From Adhaeribacter_A terreus (GTDB taxonomy: Bacteria > Bacteroidota > Bacteroidia > Cytophagales > Hymenobacteraceae): 64,000 nt of DNA. The notes under the pieces are model-generated. The model saw nothing but the letters and a program-made list of their open reading frames with translations, did not search any database and was not told the origin of the DNA. The translations under genes and the position numbers were made by a program. Shown here in pieces: positions 58,901-64,000 of the stretch (its first letter is position 1; each line of letters starts with the position of its first letter). The stretch is taken from assembly GCF_042657365.1 (NCBI RefSeq), contig NZ_JBHSKT010000013.1:1-64000 (forward strand), given 5' to 3'.

Positions 58901-59145
58901 ACCTGAAACTAAGAGAAGTTGCTTTAGGTTATACATTACCTGCTGATATGGTTTCTAAAACACCTTTTGCTGGTGTTAACATCAGCTTAGTAGGCCGTAA
59001 CCTGTTCCTTAAAACTCCAAAAGAAAACAACATCATCGACCCTGAGACTACTACCTTTGGTAATGACTTAACAGGTGAATTTGGTGAGTTTGCTGGCGGA
59101 CCAAGTGTAAGAAGCATGGGTGCTACCTTGCGTGTAACGTTCTAA
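55975..59145 (+). CDS. SusC/RagA family TonB-linked outer-membrane protein
   Basis: A 1056-residue TonB-dependent transporter. It has a signal peptide ending AMAQ, a carboxypeptidase-like regulatory domain (ISGTVIDKATNTGLPGVSVSV, about 24-100), a TonB-box-like LGEVVVTAMG, the plug (SPMNALQGKVAGMNVS, VLRGYSS-type RGYSSITGNNNPLYVIDGIP) and the 22-strand barrel. It imports a large nutrient with SusD as lid. Codon use differs from neighbours (many CGT, GGT and AAC), which suggests high expression. It heads a four-gene operon with no glycan enzymes. Confidence 0.92.
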   Translation: MKKLLLMSLVLVFTLLHQAMAQDRTISGTVIDKATNTGLPGVSVSVKGLTGVGTATDVNGGYTLSVPAGSNTLEFRFIGYKTLERTIGTESNISVTMDTDAKQLGEVVVTAMGVERQERGLGYATTSVKSEEITKGRTSSPMNALQGKVAGMNVSAASGSPGASTKVILRGYSSITGNNNPLYVIDGIPMNNSATNLNEGTNTVNRTQDFGNRANDINPDDIESISILKGASATALYGSRAASGVIIITTKKGKASEKIGVDYTTSATFSRPLRLPQTQQVFGQGWNGHFASEENGSWGPMLDGKDRLWGNIVNNSQQIKPFSAQKDNLKDFYETGKSFINTIALSGGSEKTSFYASYGNVSENGVVPTDADSYKRNTLALRGSTRGNKLSISSNLNYVRKDAKAVTTGQGGEGQTLFQEMIQIPVDHSIVDYKDLNNPFNTLDNFYTPYAQNPYWSLTQNGNDFDENRIFGGVDFSYNFTDWLTATLRGGGDVAHSVIQDWIAKGTYTPGSPNSSNTDIPGRVTERNRFSRDLDANLILTANNNINEDLRLTTLVGYNVNERYARNGTAFTNNLTIPNFYNLANSSVPVEASTATSLRRLYGIYGQADLNFRDYLFLTVVARNDWSSTLPTEDNSFFYPGVNGSFVFTDVFSNLKGVMNFGKLRAAWGKTGNDAAPYQVNSVFVPGTVGLGFGNLNFPLSGVSAYERSNQIGNLSLAPEITREFEFGGNFEFLDSRIKSDISFYNRSTKGQILPVPIALSSGYSTLVSNLGEISNKGIELGLTVTPIRTDDFNWDIRYTFSNNRNKVEELTEGLDEITITSIYGINFVATVGEPLGVFKGPGYTYSPDGKLIVSAAGYPVPTTEKEIYGNSQPDFMMGLSNEFSYKNINFSFLFDYRKGGLMYSYTQRLTQFVGNTTNTLYNDRLPFVIPNSVVQNADGTFSENVNPVDVGSIVDYWNPQSNAPIEREHLFSRTYLKLREVALGYTLPADMVSKTPFAGVNISLVGRNLFLKTPKENNIIDPETTTFGNDLTGEFGEFAGGPSVRSMGATLRVTF

Positions 59146-59167
59146 TTGATTTAAATAGAATAGAAAA

Positions 59168-60682
59168 ATGAAAAGAAAAATATTTAATATAGGTTTAGCC
59201 GTTGCCATGATGTTCTATGCGAGCTCATGCGGCAACGATTTCCTGGATGTAAACACAGATCCAAACAATCCGCTTACTGCCCCTGCTGAATTAGTATTTC
59301 CGGCTGGTGTAGCTTCTACTGCCAGCGTTGTAGGTGGTAACTTTGCAATCTTAGGTGGAATCTGGTCGCAGGTTTGGACCCAGAACAACGGTTCTAACCA
59401 ATACAAGACTTACGATGCTTACAACCTGCGCCCAACTGATTTCCAGAACAGCTGGGGTGAGTTATATGCCGGCGCGCTGAACGATTACAAATATGTGAAG
59501 GAAGAAGCTGATTCCAAGGCAAATAATAATTTATACCTGATGGCAACCGTAATGGAAACTTATACCTTCCAGGTATTAACTGACCTTTACGATGAGATTC
59601 CGTTTGAAGAAGCGCTGCAGGGCCTTAGCAACCTGACCCCGAAATACAACACTGGCCAGGAAGTTTATGATGGAATTACTGCACGTTTGACTTCTGCCCA
59701 AAACCGTCCAACTACCGCCACCTCTTTAATTGGTGACAACGATATCGTTTTCGGTGGTCAGATGAATAACTGGAGACAGTTTGCCAACACATTGCTTTTA
59801 AAGATCTACTTACGCCAGACCGAGGCTCGTCCGAGTGTAGCAGAAGCTGGTGTACGCAGCTTATATTCTGCCGGTGGAGATTTTTTAAGTACAGATGCTA
59901 AAGTAGATCTGTTTGTTGACCAAACCGGCAAGCGTAACCCGCTTTTCGAACAGGATCAGAGTGCTGCCTTAAATACTAACCAGAACTTAAAGGCTAGCAC
60001 TACCATGTTCACTTTTTTAGATGCCAATGAAGACCCTCGCCTTGAAGCATTCTATATTGCAGGAAACGCTGGTCAGAAAGCATTGGAACAAGGAGCATTT
60101 AACACACCAAGCACATTGGTAGCGCCGCTTTCTGTTTCCCGTGCCAGAATTTCACCAACTGCACCAGTATATCTTATTTCAGAAGCAGAAAGCTACTTTT
60201 TACAGGCTGAAGCAATTGTTCGTGGCTGGGGTACCGGCGATGCACAACAGCTTTATGAAGAAGGCGTGAGAGCATCTTTTGCTCAGTTAGCTTCTGATTT
60301 CCCTGAGGTTGAAGATGTTGCCCAAGCAGATGTTAATGCTTTATTAGCTGGTCCATACGCCTTCCCTGCAACTGGTTCTACAGCCGATAAACTAAAAGCT
60401 ATTATTACTCAGAAATGGGTTGCTTTAGGTGGTACAAAACAAGGTATTGAGGGTTACATAGAGCGTAACCGTACCAATATACCAGCTACCAGTGCAGTTG
60501 GCAGATCTACTGCTGCTGGTTATATTCCAGGTGAGTTTGTTTACCCGGTAGAAGGTGTAACCGGTAACGGTAAATTTGCTAAACGTTTATTAACTCCGGA
60601 AACCGAGCGTACCCGTAACCCTAACTCCGCCGGAGCAGCAAGCAAAACCATTACCGATCAGGTTTGGTGGGATGTTAATTAA
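59168..60682 (+). CDS. SusD/RagB family surface lipoprotein
   Basis: A 504-residue lipoprotein of the SusD/RagB type; the signal ends MFYASSCGNDFLDVNTDPNNP with Cys at residue 20. The helical TPR-like framework (YLMATVMETYTFQVLTDLYDEIPF, NNWRQFANTLLLKIYLR, YFLQAEAIVRGWG) matches the SusD-like family. It sits on the outer membrane, binds the nutrient and closes the SusC barrel. It starts 22 nt after SusC. The ligand is unknown. Confidence 0.9.
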   Translation: MKRKIFNIGLAVAMMFYASSCGNDFLDVNTDPNNPLTAPAELVFPAGVASTASVVGGNFAILGGIWSQVWTQNNGSNQYKTYDAYNLRPTDFQNSWGELYAGALNDYKYVKEEADSKANNNLYLMATVMETYTFQVLTDLYDEIPFEEALQGLSNLTPKYNTGQEVYDGITARLTSAQNRPTTATSLIGDNDIVFGGQMNNWRQFANTLLLKIYLRQTEARPSVAEAGVRSLYSAGGDFLSTDAKVDLFVDQTGKRNPLFEQDQSAALNTNQNLKASTTMFTFLDANEDPRLEAFYIAGNAGQKALEQGAFNTPSTLVAPLSVSRARISPTAPVYLISEAESYFLQAEAIVRGWGTGDAQQLYEEGVRASFAQLASDFPEVEDVAQADVNALLAGPYAFPATGSTADKLKAIITQKWVALGGTKQGIEGYIERNRTNIPATSAVGRSTAAGYIPGEFVYPVEGVTGNGKFAKRLLTPETERTRNPNSAGAASKTITDQVWWDVN

Positions 60683-60708
60683 TTAACTGATTTAAAGATT
60701 TAGATATC

Positions 60709-61365
60709 ATGAAAAAAAATAGTTTAAAATATTTTTTCCTGTTATTCGCGCTGCCGTTCTTATTTAGCTGCGAACGCGACTTAGAAACGGAAGGAATTTC
60801 CAGAATTACCAACTACCCGGTTTTCAATATGCCAGGTGATCAGTTTCTGTCAGTTGAGGTGGGTGGTACTTTCAACGATCCAGGCGTTACAGCTACAGAA
60901 GGTGGTGCTGAAATTCCAGTAACTAAAACTGGAGATGTAGTAGACACCAGCACTCCTGGAGTTTATATTATGAACTACACTGCTACAAATAAAGATGGCT
61001 ATTCTGCATCTACTACCCGTTATGTTGGCGTGATTGCTCCAGATGCAGCAGCAGCTGATCTATCTGGCAACTACAAGCGTAATGCCGGTGTATTCGGGGT
61101 TTCTAAAGTAACCAAAGTTGGAGTGGGTCATTATACCACAGATAACGTAGGTGGTGTTGCAGTTGGCGGTCCGGCTACATCTCTCCATTTCTACCACACT
61201 ACCGGTAACACGTTAGTAGGTCCGGAGCAGAACAATGGCACAGGTGTATTTGAAGTAGTTGACGCAACTTATTCACCTGCAGCTGGAGCAACGCCGGCAT
61301 CTTATACCTGGACAGTAATTAACCCAGGATATGGTAACGCGCCGCGGACTTTCGTAAAACAATAG
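60709..61365 (+). CDS. Surface lipoprotein with Ig-like domain (DUF5011/BT_2262-like)
   Basis: A 218-residue lipoprotein (LPFLFSCERDLE lipobox). An Ig-like domain of the DUF5011/Cry22Aa type covers about 30-105 (FNDPGVTATEGG...VVDTSTPGVYIMNYTATNKDGYSA). The C-terminal half (DLSGNYKRNAGVFGVSKVTK and later) resembles the second domain of B. thetaiotaomicron BT_2262. In that species a lipoprotein of this kind belongs to the BT2261-2264 complex. That comparison is from memory. It probably sits with SusC and SusD as an accessory binder. Confidence 0.65.
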   Translation: MKKNSLKYFFLLFALPFLFSCERDLETEGISRITNYPVFNMPGDQFLSVEVGGTFNDPGVTATEGGAEIPVTKTGDVVDTSTPGVYIMNYTATNKDGYSASTTRYVGVIAPDAAAADLSGNYKRNAGVFGVSKVTKVGVGHYTTDNVGGVAVGGPATSLHFYHTTGNTLVGPEQNNGTGVFEVVDATYSPAAGATPASYTWTVINPGYGNAPRTFVKQ

Positions 61366-61388
61366 TCTTATTTAAATTCTGAAAAATC

Positions 61389-61988
61389 ATGAATAAAATA
61401 GTTAGAAAAGTTTTTATGGTTGCATCCTTATTCTCGGCTGGTTTACTAACCAGTTGCGAAATGGATGATCCGGAAGTAGAGCGTACGGAAGTATCTTCAA
61501 TGTCTGGAGAGTGGTTCGTAAAATACGAAGTACAGGATTCTACAGGTGCATGGGAAGATATTTCCGGCTATACCAAGCTCTTAACCTCCAGCACTTCAGC
61601 TAATACTGCTACTGAAATGTGGTTAGGCGATATTTTAAGCGACCCACGGGCAATTAACTTCGCAGATGCTAATTTCCGGGGAACTTTCTGGACTTACATG
61701 GTGAGAACTAATGTAGATCTTGGTTCAAAGACTTTTAATGCCAATGATAAAAGCATTGCAGTAGAAGCTGCAAAGTCTGAAACGCCTACGAAGCCTGCCG
61801 TGCCGGCAACCCCTTATGATATCAATGTTAAGATAACAGAGGGCCAGATAATTGAAGATGGATCTACGCCTCCATCTGGCGCCGTAACCGACAGCATTAT
61901 TTTCAAAGTTGAATTTGAAGACGATCCTGGGGTAATCTATCGTGCTTCTGGTTATAAGAGAACCGGATTCCTGGAAGACGAGCACTAA
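61389..61988 (+). CDS. Putative lipid-binding surface lipoprotein
   Basis: A 199-residue lipoprotein (SAGLLTSCEMDDPE lipobox). The mature part is a single beta-rich domain (MSGEWFVKYEVQDSTGAWEDI, YTKLLTSST..., TMWLGDI and a final strand VIYRASGYKRTGFLEDEH) that fits the lipocalin-like 'lipid-binding' family seen in SusCD operons. It is the fourth gene of the operon, 23 nt after the Ig-like lipoprotein, and is followed by a terminator. Its ligand is unknown. Confidence 0.6.
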   Translation: MNKIVRKVFMVASLFSAGLLTSCEMDDPEVERTEVSSMSGEWFVKYEVQDSTGAWEDISGYTKLLTSSTSANTATEMWLGDILSDPRAINFADANFRGTFWTYMVRTNVDLGSKTFNANDKSIAVEAAKSETPTKPAVPATPYDINVKITEGQIIEDGSTPPSGAVTDSIIFKVEFEDDPGVIYRASGYKRTGFLEDEH

Positions 61989-62001
61989 TAGTGTTTAAAT
62001 A

Positions 62002-62040
62002 AAAAAAAGGGTGGCTGATTATTCGGCCACCCTTTTTTTT
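62002..62040 (+). terminator. Terminator of the SusCD operon
   Basis: aagggtggc, a tgattattc loop, ggccaccctt and a run of T follow the operon by 14 nt. A-rich on the other side, so it could work both ways. Confidence 0.85.
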
Positions 62041-62091
62041 ATGCTATTTTATTTTGATATTTAACATCAGATTAACTCACTTTTCTTACCC

Positions 62092-62787
62092 ATGAAATCA
62101 ATTTATCTTTTTATCTGCTTTTCACTTTTTATTGCTTTTGGATCACAAGCTCAAAATGCTACGCCTAACTTACGCAATCCTGTTTTAGATGAACAGTTTT
62201 TTATTGTGCGGGAATGGATAAGTCCTAAAGAGAAGTCTTTAAAAACAGTTTACCTTTTTGAAGCCTGGAACAATGGCACCATTTATTTAAAAAATAAGCA
62301 GACCATTAAAGGTTATAAATTGAATTATGATATGGAAAAAGATCTTATAGAGATCGAAACCAAAGATGGTATTAAAGTGCTACCGGGTAATCGGGTTAAG
62401 CAGTTTAACCTTGAAAAGCCTGGCCAATCAGACAGCATGCAATTTGTTAATACCGATGCATTTCCTGTTGAAAATGTTTACAGCTTTGGTTTTTACGAAG
62501 TAGTGAACAGTGGCCCTAAAATGCAGGTGTTAAAAAAAACCGATGTGGAAATTATCAGGGCTAATTATAATTTAATTACCAATAGTGGCTCTAAAACAGA
62601 TAAAATCACTAAAAAGGAAAAGGTTTATTTAGCTGAAAACAATAAAGTTACTTTAATAAAAGGCAATAATTTCGAAGTATTTGGAAGGAAAGCAGATGCC
62701 GTAGAAAAATATGCTAAAACACATAAATTAAAATTAAAGCGCCCTGAAGATGCCGTAAAACTGGTTGACTATTACCATTCTATCTAG
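62092..62787 (+). CDS. Hypothetical secreted protein
   Basis: A 231-residue protein with a signal peptide (LFICFSLFIAFGSQAQ). The mature part is beta-rich and polar (EQFFIVREWISPKEKSLKTV, LYLFEAWNNGTIYLKNKQTI) with a helical C-terminus (VEKYAKTHKLKLKRPEDAVK). It resembles hypothetical proteins of Bacteroidota rather than any named family. Gene order gives no role, as the SusCD terminator separates it. Confidence 0.55.
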   Translation: MKSIYLFICFSLFIAFGSQAQNATPNLRNPVLDEQFFIVREWISPKEKSLKTVYLFEAWNNGTIYLKNKQTIKGYKLNYDMEKDLIEIETKDGIKVLPGNRVKQFNLEKPGQSDSMQFVNTDAFPVENVYSFGFYEVVNSGPKMQVLKKTDVEIIRANYNLITNSGSKTDKITKKEKVYLAENNKVTLIKGNNFEVFGRKADAVEKYAKTHKLKLKRPEDAVKLVDYYHSI

Positions 62788-62911
62788 TTTTGAATGGCGT
62801 GGCGTAAATCGTTTAACTCTTAAATCAGCACAATCTTTCATTATTAAATAGTTAGAGTTAGCATAAATTTCCCTGGCACTGATTTCTGGGTAGACCTCAC
62901 CAACTAATTAC

Positions 62912-62946
62912 AAAAAATGCCCCGCAGAATTGCGGGGCATTTTTTA
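62912..62946. terminator. Bidirectional terminator
   Basis: aaaaaatgccccgca, a gaat loop, tgcggggcattttt between the convergent hypothetical protein and SDR genes. Confidence 0.85.
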
Positions 62947-63669
62947 TAGTTCATCTATCCGGCTAACTACTTTAAGATCTTCAGGTACATTCTGCAGCAG
63001 TTTTTTAAGCTTTTTCCCTACCGTTTCCGGTGTGGCCAGACTCCCGCTGCTTTTGTAGTTCTGAAATTTATCGAGCATGCTGAATTGCGTTTGTTTTGCG
63101 GAGCGGATCTGTTGCTGCATTTCGGTATCTACAATTCCAGGGGCGATGGAAAAGACTTTTACACTGGTTTTCCGTAGCGTTTGTTCTTCCTGCACCGTTT
63201 GCGAAAACAAGTCTAAAGCTGCTTTGGAAGCACAATAACCTGCCCAGCCATCGAGCGGATATTTTCCGGCGCCTGAACTGATGTTCAGGATGATCTTCGG
63301 CACATTTAAAGCGGCGTATTGCTGCAAAAATCCGTTCATTAAAATAGCTGGTGCAGTTACATTCACCGAAAATATGTAATCAAAATCTTGGGGCTGCTTC
63401 TCTCCTACGTAACCGATCTCGCCTAAAACTCCGGCATTATTTACCAGTACCATTTCTTCAGCATCCTTAAATTCAGGGAAAATTTCGGGCAGTTTGTTGA
63501 TCAGTTCTTGCGTTTGGCTCAGATCGATATTTAAATGAAAGTAACGTGGTAAAGAAATAGTTTGATGACGTGAAATGCCTATTACGGTCGCGTTATTTTC
63601 CTGCAATAATGCTTCGGCCAGTGCTTTACCAATGCCTTTTCCCGTGCCAGTTATGATGTAGTATTTCAT
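62944..63669 (-). CDS. SDR family oxidoreductase
   Basis: About 241 residues. The cofactor motif TGxxxGxG reads TGTGKGIGKALAEALLQE; NNAGVLG follows near 80, and the catalytic YxxxK is in WAGYCASKAALDLFSQ near 150. It reduces or oxidises a carbonyl compound with NAD(P)H; substrate unknown, though the sequence resembles Bacteroidota benzil-reductase-like members. The ATG at 63669 begins exactly at the Rossmann strand; the longer frame upstream has no matching sequence. Confidence 0.85.
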   Translation of the reverse strand: MKYYIITGTGKGIGKALAEALLQENNATVIGISRHQTISLPRYFHLNIDLSQTQELINKLPEIFPEFKDAEEMVLVNNAGVLGEIGYVGEKQPQDFDYIFSVNVTAPAILMNGFLQQYAALNVPKIILNISSGAGKYPLDGWAGYCASKAALDLFSQTVQEEQTLRKTSVKVFSIAPGIVDTEMQQQIRSAKQTQFSMLDKFQNYKSSGSLATPETVGKKLKKLLQNVPEDLKVVSRIDEL

Positions 63670-63673
63670 TTTT

Positions 63674-63716
63674 TTGATTGAATGAGAGAATTGATGAATC
63701 AGTGAATTAGAGAATG
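63674..63716. repeat. GAATGAGAG-type repeat
   Basis: ttgaatgagagaattgatga then atcagtgaattagagaatg lies upstream of the SDR start and resembles 52977-53018. Confidence 0.45.
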
Positions 63717-63722
63717 ATATAC

Positions 63723-63753
63723 GACTTTTTCGGTGCTTTTGCCTAGCGTTTTT
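63723..63753 (-). repeat. CGSTA repeat copy 35
   Basis: On the minus strand: AAAAACGCTAGGCAAAAG, gap, GAAAAAGTCG. The second half of the core is degenerate but the tail matches. Confidence 0.5.
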
Positions 63754-64000
63754 CTGCAGCGGACTTTGAAATGTTGTCGCAATAACGTGCGGGCAGGTCA
63801 AGCCCTGTCCCTACCTGGTAAGCCAATTCTTTCAAATAATAAATTTTTGGTCACTTGAGCATGTCGCAGGAACTATCGCATACCGAACTTGCAATAAATT
63901 CCAATCAATTTGAATGTGAAGAATTTATCGCTCTTCGCTCAAAACTCGATTGTAATTTCCATAAGTTTCCTCGACAAGCTCAGAATGACACTTTGTAATT
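63754..64000. other. Right-edge intergenic region
   Basis: No supported gene. It holds a gggcaggtcaagccctgtccc palindrome at about 63791 and a cctcgacaagctcagaatga repeat near the end. The next gene is outside the window. Confidence 0.5.

Noticed and set aside
228..63753. CGSTA repeat as the -7/-33 promoter
   Set aside because: Some cores contain TAGGGTTTG, close to TAnnTTTG, but many copies lie just after stop codons or between convergent genes and lack a -33 match, so promoter function does not explain the family.
1..64000. tRNA and rRNA genes
   Set aside because: I looked through all intergenic stretches for cloverleaf arms and conserved T-loop sequence and saw none I could support.

Overview
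The window looks like chromosomal DNA from a Bacteroidota bacterium, most likely order Cytophagales near Hymenobacteraceae. The genus is my inference; I could run no search. The evidence is a SusC/SusD pair, two secreted proteins ending in gliding-motility (type B) T9SS sorting domains, DUF2911 and DUF1622 proteins, starts that mostly lack a Shine-Dalgarno sequence, and several TAnnTTTG-type -7 promoter boxes, the Bacteroidota primary-sigma signature. There are no rRNA or tRNA genes, phage, IS or CRISPR arrays that I can support.

Layout. 0.3-11 kb: methyltransferase, M61 protease, outer-membrane-like protein, sodium:solute symporter, a T9SS cargo protein, an MsbA-like ABC exporter and a DUF2911 protein. 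11-20 kb: a molybdoenzyme neighbourhood with xdhC, a small membrane protein, xdhB and xdhA on the minus strand, then STAS-like, MOSC, an unknown membrane protein and a THEP1-like NTPase on the plus strand. 20-27 kb: a split LigD DNA ligase, DUF1622, SpoIIAA-like, acyl-ACP desaturase, GT2, FemAB-like and YigZ. 27-36 kb: CorA, a 911-aa DUF3352-like protein, two overlapping paralogous lipoproteins, a FadL porin coupled to a GDSL-like protein that has lost its catalytic residues, Dtd and a MazG-like enzyme. 36-47 kb: a frameshifted T9SS cargo gene, ComB, GcvT, TetR, a CHASE3 histidine kinase with a stand-alone response regulator, a cation/proton antiporter, RNase HII and NUDIX. 47-55.6 kb: acyltransferase overlapping gatC, a very large TPR membrane protein, a LolD-type ATPase overlapping PduO, IlvE, and prfB with a textbook programmed +1 frameshift. 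56-62 kb: a SusC-SusD-Ig-like lipoprotein-lipid-binding lipoprotein operon without any carbohydrate enzyme, then a hypothetical protein and an SDR.

The most unusual feature is what lies between the genes. A short asymmetric repeat, roughly AAAACGSTAKSSTTTT followed 5-8 nt later by AAAAA(A)STS, occurs about 36 times in 64 kb. It is almost always intergenic, in both orientations, and it often contains or touches the stop codon of the neighbouring gene; occasionally it carries a start codon. I call it the CGSTA repeat; the name is mine. A second AT-rich repeat (TTAAATKRTTAAAT type) also begins exactly at stop codons. A ~95-bp inverted repeat containing one CGSTA copy per arm brackets the MazG-like gene, and two C-rich elements are nested palindromes. 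These gene-end repeats are my best candidate for an undescribed system.

Two genes, ligD and a T9SS cargo gene, are split by single frameshifts. The ligD one lies in a run of ten A and could be a sequencing error or a slippery site.
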